64,000 nt of DNA, from positions 1 to 64,000 of the forward strand of contig JAWXUL010000005.1 in the NCBI GenBank assembly GCA_044432725.1, written 5' to 3'. A program made the position numbers and the translations under genes. The stretch is from JAWXUK01 sp044432725. GTDB taxonomy: Bacteria; Bacillota; Clostridia; Oscillospirales; Oscillospiraceae. Each line of letters opens with the position of its first letter. The first letter of the stretch is position 1. The notes under the pieces were generated by a model, which was not told the origin of the DNA, did not search any database, and worked only from the letters and a program-made list of their open reading frames with translations. This document shows positions 1 to 8,638 of the stretch, piece after piece.

Positions 1-100
1 TCGTAAACTTTCAATAAAAGATGAATCCGTTAGGATTCATCAACATATTGTGTTTGAATTTGATAATTCAAGCACAAGAACACAAGATGTTGCTGTTGCT

Positions 101-178
101 TGGCTCTCCCTCTGGGAGAGATGTCAGCTTAGCTGACTGAGAGGGTTCTCTCCCGAAGGAGAGCTTGACTGAGAGGAG
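101..178. repeat. Dispersed hairpin repeat, copy 1
   Basis: It contains the palindromes CTCTCCCTCTGGGAGAG and TCAGCTTAGCTGA, and related copies lie at 27105-27175 and 27200-27268. All three sit in intergenic DNA. This looks like a small REP/MITE-type non-coding repeat that folds into hairpins; no ORF is associated with it. The first 100 bases of the window hold no recognisable gene. Confidence 0.75.
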
Positions 179-193
179 GCTTGGCTTTCTCCA

Positions 194-233
194 TAAAAAA
201 CCAGAGATACCTCGGAAGAGGAATCTCTGGTTT
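194..233 (-). terminator. Intrinsic terminator of the first lipoprotein gene
   Basis: The inverted repeat AAACCAGAGAT / ATCTCTGGTTT is followed on the minus strand by a T run. It lies just beyond the stop codon of the lipoprotein gene ending at 239. Confidence 0.8.
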
Positions 234-238
234 ATTGT

Positions 239-1510
239 TTACCACCAAGGGGTGCCTTGTATAAGCACTAGATTTTTCGGTTCATAAGTGTCGCTTTGAT
301 AGGAATTGAATGTTTCCTCATCTGGAGTGTAGGTATTGGTGATAACCTCTGTACTCATATCATATTCTTGGCTATGACTTGCAACAGCCGTAAATATGCC
401 ATCTTGTAACTGGATCAGTTCATCATAATAGTTCCCCATTCCAGATTTTCCACCACTGCAGATAATACCATTTGCTTGGATAGAAGCCCTGATATTTGAA
501 CCAGAAGTGCCTGCTCCACTGTCTACCACTTCTCCATTCACCACAGTACTAGCAGACATGAGACCAGAACCATAGTTGGAATTGTAGAAAACCAAAAGTT
601 CCATGATACCGTTTTCATCTAAGTCCACCAGTTCATAGGCGTAAGAACAGGGACCATAGGTCATTTCCATGATGTTGTAATTTTCTGAAGCTTGTCCATA
701 AAAGCCAATAATTTCAGCGTATATGCTCAGGTAGTCCATGTCAAGCTCTCTCACCATCTCGCTGAGAGGTAGAGATTGCCCCTCGCCGTTCAAATCCCCT
801 TGGATTCCGTCCACAAAAGTATCAGAGAAATAATAAATTGGGTCTTCTTCCTCTAAACTGTAAATACTCATTTCCACTGTGCCGTCAGGAAGGGTTTCCA
901 CGATTGCCACTTGCCCTGCTTCGATGTTTAGCTCTTCACTGGCTGTTGTGCCAGTGACTGTGCCTGTCAGCACTACAATTTGGGTGATTTGTGCCACTGG
1001 GTCAAAGTGGATGATGCCAGAAGTCCCACGCACCCCAGTCACTACGTTATTTGTGTGAAATTCCAGACTTTCCTCTACTGAAAGAGAGGTAGTCACATTA
1101 AAAAAGACAGTTCCTTTTGACAGGTAAATATCAAGCTGCTTGTCCTCTTGGATGATTTCCACTTGAGAAGTTTCGTTCACACGCAAAACTTTGCTTTGGT
1201 CAAGAATCACATAGGCATTGCTCTCTATCATAGTTTCGATGTTGTCCCCTGTTACCAAACGAGAGCCAAGAACTACAGGTTTTTCTTCGCTGTTGTTTTG
1301 TAGCGTGATGTTTCCTGTGTAGTTCTCTAAACGCATTTCGTCGGCAGTGGTGGAATTGTCTCCACCTCCAAACACGTTTCCGAAGATACTGTCACTGCTG
1401 TCAGAGGAAGAGGCAGAGGCATTGGTGCTGTCGTTGCTGTCCTCACTACTACAGCCTGATAAGACAAGCCCTAAGGCAAGAAATAGGGATAATAATTTTG
1501 TTTTTTTCAT
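239..1510 (-). CDS. FecR-like domain lipoprotein (paralogue A)
   Basis: This 423-aa exported lipoprotein begins with a signal peptide and lipobox (LVLSGCS, Cys about residue 20), then a Ser/Asn-rich linker. Residues about 60-210 resemble a FecR-type domain: a raised baseline (GSRLVTGDNIET), then RVNETSQVEI and a TGVRGTSG motif typical of FecR/PEGA surface proteins. Residues 1-264 are nearly identical to the next gene, but the C-terminal 155 residues are unrelated and contain a calcium-loop-like DLDENGIMELLV. The ATG has a GGAGT-type ribosome site. Function is unknown; a cell-surface anchored role is inferred. It has no strong promoter of its own and is probably transcribed with paralogue B. 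Confidence 0.8.
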   Translation of the reverse strand: MKKTKLLSLFLALGLVLSGCSSEDSNDSTNASASSSDSSDSIFGNVFGGGDNSTTADEMRLENYTGNITLQNNSEEKPVVLGSRLVTGDNIETMIESNAYVILDQSKVLRVNETSQVEIIQEDKQLDIYLSKGTVFFNVTTSLSVEESLEFHTNNVVTGVRGTSGIIHFDPVAQITQIVVLTGTVTGTTASEELNIEAGQVAIVETLPDGTVEMSIYSLEEEDPIYYFSDTFVDGIQGDLNGEGQSLPLSEMVRELDMDYLSIYAEIIGFYGQASENYNIMEMTYGPCSYAYELVDLDENGIMELLVFYNSNYGSGLMSASTVVNGEVVDSGAGTSGSNIRASIQANGIICSGGKSGMGNYYDELIQLQDGIFTAVASHSQEYDMSTEVITNTYTPDEETFNSYQSDTYEPKNLVLIQGTPWW

Positions 1511-1542
1511 GGGTGACTCCTTTTTAACTTGATTTTAAATGC

Positions 1543-1585
1543 TAGCACCATAAGAAATTTTACTTTCTTATGGTGCTATTTTTTT
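1543..1585. terminator. Hairpin between the two lipoprotein genes
   Basis: A 15-bp stem TAGCACCATAAGAAA / TTTCTTATGGTGCTA lies between the paralogues. The T run (7 T) is on the plus strand, so on the minus strand, where the genes run, the hairpin lacks a U tract. It may only attenuate read-through from paralogue B to paralogue A. Confidence 0.55.
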
Positions 1586-1599
1586 CCTTGTGCTTTGGT

Positions 1600-3090
1600 T
1601 TACGATTCCAGTGCAGCGAGCACATCTTCTACTGAATTCCAATAAGGAGAATCTACATCTTCAAAGTCTAAGGCAACTTCCTCCACAAAAGTGGTGGCTT
1701 CGGTATATGTGCCATCTTTCAGCTCAAAAGTGGTAGAGAGTGCTGCAGAATCAGTAAAATTTGCTAAGGCTTCTAACTCTGAATCCGTGATGAAGTTTGA
1801 GATTTCATCTTCAGGCAACACATATTTTGCATAACGATTGACGTAAGAACTAGCACTGTTTTCCCACATGACATAGACATATAAATACATACGGTCTGGT
1901 TTTTGAGAGAACATTCTGTCAGAGAAAGAGAAGTCTTGGTAACCCGTAACTCCTATCCCTGTATCGTATGCGCTCTTCTGACTTTGCAGGTAAAATTCAC
2001 CATCGTTTTCTTTGATGTAGTTGCCATCATACTGCTGCAATGTGAATTGGTTGGTGACAAGTTCGGTCTCTGTCCAACCCACCACAGTGGGCAAGATGTA
2101 GTTCTCTGTGCCTTCTAGAAACCCATCTGTTGAATACACTGGGTACCCTTCCAATGTGCCTGCTATCATCACCACACTATTATTCCCACTGTCTACAAAC
2201 GCCACATGAGTTGCCTGTGAATTGTTCAGGTAATCAGCATAAGCAGTGGCTTGCTCAGGGGTCAGGGAACGACTGTTCCCAAGGACTTGAATGTTACTAG
2301 GCAAATTCACTCCTTCAGGCATTCTCACCAGTTCGGATAGTGACAGAGATTGTCCCTCACCATTCAAATCCCCTTGGATTCCGTCCACAAAAGTATCAGA
2401 GAAATAATAAATTGGGTCTTCTTCCTCTAAACCATAAATCGCCATTTCCACTGTGCCATCAGCAAGGGTTTCCACGATTGCCACTTGCCCAGCTTCAATG
2501 TTTTGCTCTTCTGAAGCTGTTGTGCCAGTGACTATGCCTGTTAAAACCACGATTTGTGTGATTTGAGCCACTGGGTCAAAGTGGATGATACCAGAAGTCC
2601 CACGGACACCAGTCACCACGTTATTGGTATGAAATTCCAGACTTTCTTCGGCACTTAGGGAAGATGTCACGTTAAAAAAGACAGTTCCTTTGGATAGGTG
2701 AATGTCAAGCTGTTTGTCCTCTTGGACAATTTCCACTTGAGAAGTTTCGTTCACACGAAGGACTTTGCTAGAATCCAGAACCACATAAGCATTACTTTCC
2801 ACCATGGTTTCGATGTTGTCCCCTGTCACCAAGCGAGAGCCAAGGACAACGGCTTTTTCTTCGCTGTTGTTTTGTAGGGTGATACTGCCTGTGTAGTTTT
2901 CTAAACGCATTTCGTCGGCAGTGGTGGAATTGTCACTGCCACCAAAAACGTTGCCGAAGATACTACCACTGTCACTGCTGTTAGAGGCAGAGGCAGAGGC
3001 AGAGGGGCTTTCACTGCTGTCCTCGTTGCTACAGCCTGATAAGATAAGCCCTAAGGCAAGAAATAGGGATAATAATTTTGTTTTTTTCAT
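1600..3090 (-). CDS. FecR-like domain lipoprotein (paralogue B)
   Basis: This 496-aa lipoprotein has the same signal peptide and lipobox (LILSGCS) and the same FecR-like region (TGVRGTSG) as the gene downstream, but a different, longer C-terminal region from about residue 270. That region has no recognised domain. The two genes are a tandem duplication in which the N-terminal export/FecR module is conserved and the C-termini differ by exchange or rapid divergence. The ATG is preceded by GGAGT. Transcription starts from the consensus promoter at 3150-3178. Molecular function is unknown; surface display is inferred. Confidence 0.8.
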   Translation of the reverse strand: MKKTKLLSLFLALGLILSGCSNEDSSESPSASASASNSSDSGSIFGNVFGGSDNSTTADEMRLENYTGSITLQNNSEEKAVVLGSRLVTGDNIETMVESNAYVVLDSSKVLRVNETSQVEIVQEDKQLDIHLSKGTVFFNVTSSLSAEESLEFHTNNVVTGVRGTSGIIHFDPVAQITQIVVLTGIVTGTTASEEQNIEAGQVAIVETLADGTVEMAIYGLEEEDPIYYFSDTFVDGIQGDLNGEGQSLSLSELVRMPEGVNLPSNIQVLGNSRSLTPEQATAYADYLNNSQATHVAFVDSGNNSVVMIAGTLEGYPVYSTDGFLEGTENYILPTVVGWTETELVTNQFTLQQYDGNYIKENDGEFYLQSQKSAYDTGIGVTGYQDFSFSDRMFSQKPDRMYLYVYVMWENSASSYVNRYAKYVLPEDEISNFITDSELEALANFTDSAALSTTFELKDGTYTEATTFVEEVALDFEDVDSPYWNSVEDVLAALES

Positions 3091-3149
3091 GGGTTACTCC
3101 TGTTTGTCTTTATTTTTTTTGAAGAGAAGGGATTTTTTGTCCGAAAGAA

Positions 3150-3178
3150 ATTATAGCAAAAAATAGTTTTCTTGTCAA
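3150..3178 (-). promoter_or_regulatory. Consensus sigma-A promoter of the lipoprotein pair
   Basis: On the minus strand TTGACA, a 17-bp spacer and TATAAT match the housekeeping consensus perfectly, 60 bp before the ATG of paralogue B. This predicts strong constitutive transcription. Confidence 0.85.
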
Positions 3179-3217
3179 GGTCTTCCATTTTTTAAGGAAC
3201 AGCTCATAATTCCCGTT

Positions 3218-4081
3218 TTATTGGGGAGAAATGGAAAAAGCAGAAGCAGAAGGTGCTGTGGCACAGCCTCCCAAGGCAGTTTCACGCAAACTACAGGGCA
3301 AAGCACAGCCCACTTGATACATCACTGTTAACATTTCATCAAAAGGAATCACTGGCACAATACCAGCCCAAGCCAACTGGGCACTGGTAAAGGCATTGGA
3401 AACCCCAATGGCATTGCGTGTTTGACAAGGTGCTTCTACCAAGCCACCAATGGGGTCACAGACCAAGCCTAATAAATTGCTTAAAGCAAAGGAAGCAGCG
3501 TGCAAAGCTTGTGGAGGAGTGCCTCCACACAGTTCCACCACCGAGGCTGCCGCCATGGCAGAAGCCACTCCTACTTCTGCTTGACAGCCAGCTTCTGCCC
3601 CAGAGACAGAGGCATGACGCATTGCCAAATACCCCACAGCACTAGCCGTAGTCAGCCCCTCATAAAGCTGATTGTTCTGGAGATTTTTTTCCTCTGCCAA
3701 GGCAAACAGCACTCCTGGCAAAACCCCTGAGGCACCAGCTGTGGGTGCTGCCACAATCAGCCCCATAGAGGCGTTTACCTCTAACACTGCCATGGCATAG
3801 GCAAGTGCCTTTTGCAACATACTACCACATAATGGACTACTTTCATACATTGCTTTTCCTTCTCCACCCAACAAGCCACCCATGGATTTTTGCGGATTTT
3901 TTAAGGGAGTAAAGGCTGATTCTTTCATTATTTCTAATTTTATTTTCAGTATTTCATCTATCTCTGAGAAAGATTTTCCGCTGTATTCTTTTTCTCGCAG
4001 TTTCATCACTTGAGAAATGGGAAGTTTGTGGCTATGACAAAGGCTCAATAATTCTGCCCCTGTGGTAAAATTATATTCCAT
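3218..4081 (-). CDS. sdaAA: L-serine dehydratase, iron-sulfur-dependent, alpha subunit
   Basis: This 287-aa catalytic subunit of the two-chain [4Fe-4S] L-serine dehydratase deaminates serine to pyruvate and ammonia in the cytoplasm. The family signature APTAGASGVLPG is present (about residues 110-121), followed by conserved cysteines in LVCDPIGGLVEAPCQ and in the GCALPC segment, consistent with Fe-S ligation. Length is normal for the family. The ATG has an AGGAGG site, and the start overlaps the end of the beta-subunit gene by 11 bp, so the two are translationally coupled. Both subunits of the oxygen-labile enzyme are present, as expected in an anaerobe. Confidence 0.96.
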   Translation of the reverse strand: MEYNFTTGAELLSLCHSHKLPISQVMKLREKEYSGKSFSEIDEILKIKLEIMKESAFTPLKNPQKSMGGLLGGEGKAMYESSPLCGSMLQKALAYAMAVLEVNASMGLIVAAPTAGASGVLPGVLFALAEEKNLQNNQLYEGLTTASAVGYLAMRHASVSGAEAGCQAEVGVASAMAAASVVELCGGTPPQALHAASFALSNLLGLVCDPIGGLVEAPCQTRNAIGVSNAFTSAQLAWAGIVPVIPFDEMLTVMYQVGCALPCSLRETALGGCATAPSASAFSISPQ

Positions 4082-4754
4082 CCTGATCCTCCTGAATTAA
4101 GGTGAGGGTTTCTATGGTGTCCAGTGTTTTAATTTTGTGCAACATCTCTGGGGGAATCATTTGGTCTGATTCAATCACAGTGTAGGCAATGCCCCCTTTT
4201 TCCTCTCGAAATACTCGTAAAAAGGCAATATTTGATTGATATTCTTGAAAACAATGGGTGATATGGGCAATCACCCCTGGACTGTCTTGCTGTTTCACAA
4301 TCAGGGTACTGTATTCCCCTGTCAAGTCCACAGCGATGCCGTTGATTTCCACAATACGCACCTTTCCTCCTCCTAGAGATTCTCCACGTACTGTTTGTTC
4401 CTCTTTGGTTCCCTCCCCCAAAAGAATATCCACTGTATTTGGGTGAGCACTTTTGTATTGTTTGTCTAGGTGAAACTGAAAGGAAACCCCTTGTTCCTTG
4501 GCGAGGTCAAAGGAATGGCGAATCCGTGGGTCGTGGGGGGCAAAGCCTAAAATCCCTCCCACCAGTGCTTTGTCTGTGCCATGTCCTTGATAGGTTTCTG
4601 CAAAAGAACCATATAAAGTAAATGTCACTTTGTCAATGGGGTAAGGAAATAGTTTTCTTGCCAAATTCCCCAAAGAAACAGCACCGGCTGTGTGGGAACT
4701 GGAGGGGCCGATCATATTAGGGCCAATGACGTCAAACATACTAATAAATTCCAA
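4071..4754 (-). CDS. sdaAB: L-serine dehydratase, iron-sulfur-dependent, beta subunit
   Basis: This 227-aa beta subunit has the typical N-terminal SDH beta domain (FDVIGPNMIGPSSSHTAGA) and a C-terminal ACT domain (about residues 145-225, beginning STLIVKQQDSPGVIAHI) thought to sense serine. The annotated start is TTG at 4754 with AGAAGG 8 bp upstream; an ATG five codons in (4739) is the alternative. It is the first gene of the sdaAB-sdaAA operon and is served by the promoter at 4863-4891. Confidence 0.95.
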   Translation of the reverse strand: MEFISMFDVIGPNMIGPSSSHTAGAVSLGNLARKLFPYPIDKVTFTLYGSFAETYQGHGTDKALVGGILGFAPHDPRIRHSFDLAKEQGVSFQFHLDKQYKSAHPNTVDILLGEGTKEEQTVRGESLGGGKVRIVEINGIAVDLTGEYSTLIVKQQDSPGVIAHITHCFQEYQSNIAFLRVFREEKGGIAYTVIESDQMIPPEMLHKIKTLDTIETLTLIQEDQDGI

Positions 4755-4824
4755 TTTATCTGCCTTCTTCTTTCTACTCTTTCTATCAATTGAAGAAAGA
4801 GGTTACTTTTTTGCGATTACGTAA

Positions 4825-4851
4825 TTTCTGGAAAAGTTACCGTTCCAGAAA
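4825..4851 (-). promoter_or_regulatory. Inverted repeat in the sdaAB leader
   Basis: TTTCTGGAA and TTCCAGAAA form a perfect 9-9-9 inverted repeat just downstream of the predicted transcription start of sdaAB. No U tract follows, so an operator or leader hairpin is more likely than a terminator. The binding protein is unknown. Confidence 0.5.
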
Positions 4852-4862
4852 AGTCTTGTTAT

Positions 4863-4891
4863 AGTATACCACAAGGAAGATATAATGGAAA
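4863..4891 (-). promoter_or_regulatory. Promoter of sdaAB-sdaAA
   Basis: On the minus strand TTTCCA, 17 bp, TATACT. The -10 is good and the -35 matches 4 of 6. It is the best candidate between the divergent sdaAB and padR genes. Confidence 0.6.
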
Positions 4892-4936
4892 GAGTTCCTT
4901 TGCTATTTATGGAATAGAAGAAATTTAAAAAAATAC

Positions 4937-4972
4937 TTGACATATAATATTATATAGCGTATAGTATTATAT
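4937..4972 (+). promoter_or_regulatory. padR promoter with overlapping operator
   Basis: TTGACA, 17 bp, TATAGT. An AT-rich inverted repeat (ATATAATATTATA / TATAGTATTATAT, 12 of 13 complementary) covers the spacer and -10 box. PadR proteins typically repress their own operon from such dyads, so autoregulation is likely. Confidence 0.75.
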
Positions 4973-4989
4973 ATCAAGGAGGTGGAAAG

Positions 4990-5346
4990 ATGATATTCAA
5001 TGTCACAGGAAGACTGCTGGATGCTTGTGTGCTGGGCTTATTACAAGAAAATGATACTTATGGATATGATTTGAACCAAAAAATTGCAGAGTTTATGGAG
5101 GTTTCCGAATCTACCTTATATCCAGTCTTGCGAAGGCTGACCAAAGAAAATGCCCTGACATCTTATGATAAACCTTACGATGGTAGAAACAGGAAATACT
5201 ATCACATCACAGAAGTTGGGCAAAGAATCTTGGCTGAGTATAAAGAAAACTGGCAAATTCACAGTAATATTGTAAGCACATTATTAGAAGGAGGAAAAAA
5301 TCATGACAAGAGAGATGTATCTGAAGAAATTGGGGAAGGAAATTAA
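4990..5346 (+). CDS. PadR-family transcriptional regulator
   Basis: This 118-aa winged-helix regulator has the PadR core YGYDLNQKI, then SESTLYPVLRRL (recognition region) and YYHITEVGQ (wing), within residues 10-85. AAGGAGGT precedes the ATG. The gene overlaps the start of the following HAAS-type membrane protein by 44 bp, the classic PadR/DUF1700 pairing of Clostridia and Bacilli in which the regulator controls a membrane-stress or cell-envelope protein. The ligand is not predictable. Confidence 0.92.
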   Translation: MIFNVTGRLLDACVLGLLQENDTYGYDLNQKIAEFMEVSESTLYPVLRRLTKENALTSYDKPYDGRNRKYYHITEVGQRILAEYKENWQIHSNIVSTLLEGGKNHDKRDVSEEIGEGN

Positions 5347-6048
5347 AAATTTTCCCACTGATGAAAAAAGGATATCTTGGACTATTACGAGGAGTATTTA
5401 CAAGAAATAGAGGATCAGGAAGAATTGGTGAAACAGCTCCCTAATCCCAAAGAGCTAGGGAGAACCTTAAAAAAGGGGATAGAAAATGGGGAGGAATTTG
5501 ATTTTATGGACGCAATCAAAAAAGTGAAGGATTTTGTGTCTCTTGGAGCCTGTGCTTCTGCAAAGAAACAGATGGTCTTTTTGCTGATTTATACCATTAT
5601 TGCTACAGGTATTTATGATTTTGCCCAAGCTATTTTCCACAATTCCAGTGTTTTCATGAATCAAGAAACAGGTTCTGCTACCATTTGGCTTGTTGCAAGT
5701 TGGGGAATGATGGTGATAGGATTTGGAGGGGTTCTATATCTTGCCTTGAAAAAACAATGGTTTCCTCCCTTGAATCACGGTTTTCAGTATTATTATTTTG
5801 TGCATTTACTGCTACCACCTCTCGTGCTGGTAGGATTGTTGAAAGTGACCCATTTGCCCTATGCTTTTTCGCCAGTCCATATCTTTTTGGAGTCATTGGA
5901 TTTATCCACTGTACCCTCTCGTTTCATCGCTTATCAGTCATGGAATTACTTAACCTTACATTTTCCAGTATACTTTTTCTTTTTCGTCGCTATCTTGCTA
6001 CTGTTACCCATGAATTTTATGTATCATAAAAAGGCACTTGTCCTATAA
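5303..6048 (+). pseudogene. HAAS/DUF1700-type membrane protein, frameshifted
   Basis: The ATG at 5303 (GGAGG upstream) starts MTREMYLKKLGKEIKNF, the usual HAAS N-terminus, but this frame stops at 5408-5410. The rest of the domain (DYYEEYLQEIEDQEELVKQL) and four or five membrane segments continue in another frame, open to 6048. One extra A in the A6 tract at 5364-5369 would restore a 248-aa protein through TDEKKDILDYYEEY. The break may be a sequencing error in a homopolymer, a true mutation, slippage-based phase variation, or -1 ribosomal slippage. No good independent start exists for the downstream part; only a TTG at 5377 is available. Confidence 0.8.
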
Positions 6049-6083
6049 GAGGTGGACGACACTTTAAAAGTTCCTCGTAGAAA

Positions 6084-6125
6084 AAAGCCTTTATGGACTA
6101 AAAATAGTCCATAAAGGCTTTTGAT
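6084..6125. terminator. Bidirectional intrinsic terminator
   Basis: The 18-bp stem AAAAGCCTTTATGGACTA / TAGTCCATAAAGGCTTTT with an AAAA loop sits between convergent genes ending at 6048 (+) and 6188 (-). A or T tracts on both sides allow termination on both strands. Confidence 0.85.
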
Positions 6126-6187
6126 TTTAATACCACAAGAAAATAAAAAAATGTTGAAATCTATGGTATGGAGTGTGTTAGGCTCCA

Positions 6188-8290
6188 TTATTTTTGAATG
6201 TACTTCTCGAAAAATTCTTCATTTGGAATGGGGCGAGAATAAAGATACCCTTGTCCCATTTCGCACTGAGCCAAACGAAGAAACTCTGCTTGCTCCTCTG
6301 TTTCAATGCCCTCTGCTAAGGTGGACGTACCACCTAAATCATTACACATAGAGAGAATATTTTTCACAATCACATTATTTTTTGTGTTGGAAAGCACATT
6401 ATCCATTAAACTTTTGTCAATTTTCACTTCGTCTACATCAATTTGTGCCAGTGTGATGATATTGGAATAAGCACAACCGAAATCATCCAAGGAGAGACGG
6501 AATCCCTTTGCTTTAAAGTTTTCCACCAAAGAAGAGGTGACTTCATTTTCCACCAAACCAATCCGTTCGGTGATTTCAATGACAATCAAATCACTGGGAA
6601 TCTGATATTCGTCTACGATATCACTGATTGTGTCCACAATGCCATGTTCCATCAGGGTAACACGGCTTAAATTCACAGAGATGGGTAAAGTTTTTCCATA
6701 ATGCTTCCATTCTTGAAGCAACTGGCAAACTTTTCTCACCACGAAAAGGTCAACATGGCGAATGATAGAATTTTTTTCATAGAGGGGGATGAATTGGTCA
6801 GGGAAAATCATCTTTTGTTGCTTTTTATCAAAGCGTCGGATAAGAGCCTCTGCTGCCACCACTGTTTCAGTGGCTAGGTTTAGTTGTGGTTGAAGGTAGA
6901 CCAAAAACTCGTCTTCCACAATGGCTTGGAGTAATTCTTGAAGCAAAATGTTCCCGATTTCTTTTCGTTCGCTGAAATTACTGGAATAAAAAGCTTGTTT
7001 GTTCACTGTCATGACAGTATCAGCTACTTTGACCAAATCTGTCACAGAATAGCTACCAGCCCCCCATGCGTGTCCCAAAGCAAAGGCAGATTCGCTGTTA
7101 TCTGTCTTTAATCTTGTGTGGAGCAGGGAAACTTTTTCTTCAAAGCCTTCTTTTTCTACATTACATAGGAAAGCCACAAATTCGTCCCCACTGATGCGAT
7201 AAAAATCGTCAGCAAAAAATTCACGCAGAATCAGGGAGGTGCCTTTGATTTGCTCGTCTCCCACTTCAAAGCCGAAATATTCATTTGTTTTGCGTAAGCC
7301 GTTTAAATTCACAAAGAGAATCCCCAGTTGTTTGGGGGGATTTTGATGCAGTTCTTCTAATTTTTCGGCATACTTGTTTCTGTTATAGAAACCTGTCAGT
7401 AAGTCCATTTCATTGAGAGAATTCAACGCATTGCGAAGGCTTTGTTCATTGAATTTTTCCATGACAGTGTGGGAAATTGCCTTGAGTAATCTGTCATCGA
7501 ACATGGGTTTGGTCAGATTACTCATTCCAATAATCCCCATCAAAGAGCCGTCTTTGTGCCAAAGTTTATTCAAAACAAGGTTCGACATGCCGTGTTCTTG
7601 TAAAATTTTCAGTGTTGAGGGTGTTTTTCCATCAACGTTTTGTAAATTCAAAGTGATTACTTGGTGCTTGTTGTCGTTTTGAAGATAGTTTACCAGATAT
7701 TCTTCAAAAATCTCTTCTATATCTGAAGAGAATACAGGACTTTCTCCCTGTTCTCTGTGACAGAGATATTTGTTGGTAAAACAAGCGTTTTCACTGTCAA
7801 ATTCCCAAATATAAGCATATTGGGAAGCATAAAACTCACACAACAAGTTCAAAAAGCCATTGATGGCTTCTCCTTGGTCAGTCATTGCCAGAACTTCGAT
7901 GCATTTGGTCATTGCTTCTTCAAAGGTTTCGTTGGCGATCACTTGTTGTTCGTCATGGGCTGTGAGGAAAAATTTAGTCATCAGAATTTCTCGGCCATTG
8001 ACTTGATGAATTGTACTATTAGATCGAAGATATGCCCCTAAGGTGTTGATATAGACACGATGGGCTAGAAATTCCCCTTGTTTCACGGGAAGTTTTTCAC
8101 AAACAGCACAACTACCCGTGGTGCTTGGTAAAACTTCATAACATTTTTTCCCTGTATAGTCATCAAATACTTGAAATTTCTTCTTAAAAATTTGGTTCAC
8201 ATACAGCAACTCGTGAGTTGCTGTGTCTACGAAATAGCATGGATTAGGGGAATCGTTACAAAGAATTTCAAGATATTGTGATATAGTCAT
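6188..8290 (-). CDS. PAS/GAF-GGDEF-EAL cyclic-di-GMP enzyme, likely phase-variable
   Basis: This 700-aa soluble protein has an N-terminal PAS-like domain (about 10-110, with a cysteine cluster CAVC near residue 60), a GAF-like region (about 115-290), a GGDEF domain (about 295-440) and an EAL domain (about 455-695). The GGDEF signature is degenerate (RISGDEF), so cyclase activity may be weak or lost. The EAL domain keeps AEALIR, EITERIG, SLDDFGCAYSN and EVKIDKS, consistent with an active cyclic-di-GMP phosphodiesterase. AGAAAGG lies 9 bp before the ATG. No good promoter is seen in the fixed 5' region, but one inside the adjacent invertible segment would drive it after inversion. A paralogue lies at 53098-55203. 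Confidence 0.9.
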   Translation of the reverse strand: MTISQYLEILCNDSPNPCYFVDTATHELLYVNQIFKKKFQVFDDYTGKKCYEVLPSTTGSCAVCEKLPVKQGEFLAHRVYINTLGAYLRSNSTIHQVNGREILMTKFFLTAHDEQQVIANETFEEAMTKCIEVLAMTDQGEAINGFLNLLCEFYASQYAYIWEFDSENACFTNKYLCHREQGESPVFSSDIEEIFEEYLVNYLQNDNKHQVITLNLQNVDGKTPSTLKILQEHGMSNLVLNKLWHKDGSLMGIIGMSNLTKPMFDDRLLKAISHTVMEKFNEQSLRNALNSLNEMDLLTGFYNRNKYAEKLEELHQNPPKQLGILFVNLNGLRKTNEYFGFEVGDEQIKGTSLILREFFADDFYRISGDEFVAFLCNVEKEGFEEKVSLLHTRLKTDNSESAFALGHAWGAGSYSVTDLVKVADTVMTVNKQAFYSSNFSERKEIGNILLQELLQAIVEDEFLVYLQPQLNLATETVVAAEALIRRFDKKQQKMIFPDQFIPLYEKNSIIRHVDLFVVRKVCQLLQEWKHYGKTLPISVNLSRVTLMEHGIVDTISDIVDEYQIPSDLIVIEITERIGLVENEVTSSLVENFKAKGFRLSLDDFGCAYSNIITLAQIDVDEVKIDKSLMDNVLSNTKNNVIVKNILSMCNDLGGTSTLAEGIETEEQAEFLRLAQCEMGQGYLYSRPIPNEEFFEKYIQK

Positions 8291-8403
8291 AGCTTACAGC
8301 CTTTCTTATTTCTGAATCAAGTTCAGAAATCTCATGCAATTTGTGTACTTTATTCTTTTGGGGTTATAATAGAAGATGTAAAATATCTGGATTTAGGTGT
8401 TGA
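8291..8403 (-). promoter_or_regulatory. Fixed leader of the GGDEF-EAL gene
   Basis: About 110 bp lie between the start codon and the inverted repeat. On the minus strand no convincing -35/-10 pair is found, so transcription is expected to enter from the invertible segment. On the plus strand TTGTGT, 18 bp, TATAAT (8374-8380 area) is a possible weak promoter reading toward the segment. Confidence 0.45.
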
Positions 8404-8416
8404 TATGCATCAATAT

Positions 8417-8516
8417 NNNNNNNNNNNNNNNNNNNNNNNNNNNNNNNNNNNNNNNNNNNNNNNNNNNNNNNNNNNNNNNNNNNNNNNNNNNNNNNNNNNN
8501 NNNNNNNNNNNNNNNN
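8417..8516. other. Assembly gap (100 N), left border of the segment
   Basis: A run of exactly 100 N, the convention for a gap of unknown size. The same 13 bases (TATGCATCAATAT) stand on both sides, so the true junction may contain no missing DNA, only one copy of the repeat. Confidence 0.95.
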
Positions 8517-8622
8517 TATGCATCAATATATAATCAGCACACAAAATAGGGAAATAATCAGGGGAAAACACCCCGCATTTTTCTATCGCAGAACATTTTT
8601 ACAGCTTTAGAAACTTTGTGTC

Positions 8623-8638
8623 GCTAATTTGTTACTAA
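8623..8638 (+). repeat. 16-bp direct repeat at the recombinase stop codon
   Basis: GCTAATTTGTTACTAA occurs here, overlapping the stop codon of the recombinase gene, and again at 9658-9673 upstream of its start, in the same orientation. It could be an old attachment-site pair or a recombinase binding site. Confidence 0.7.
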
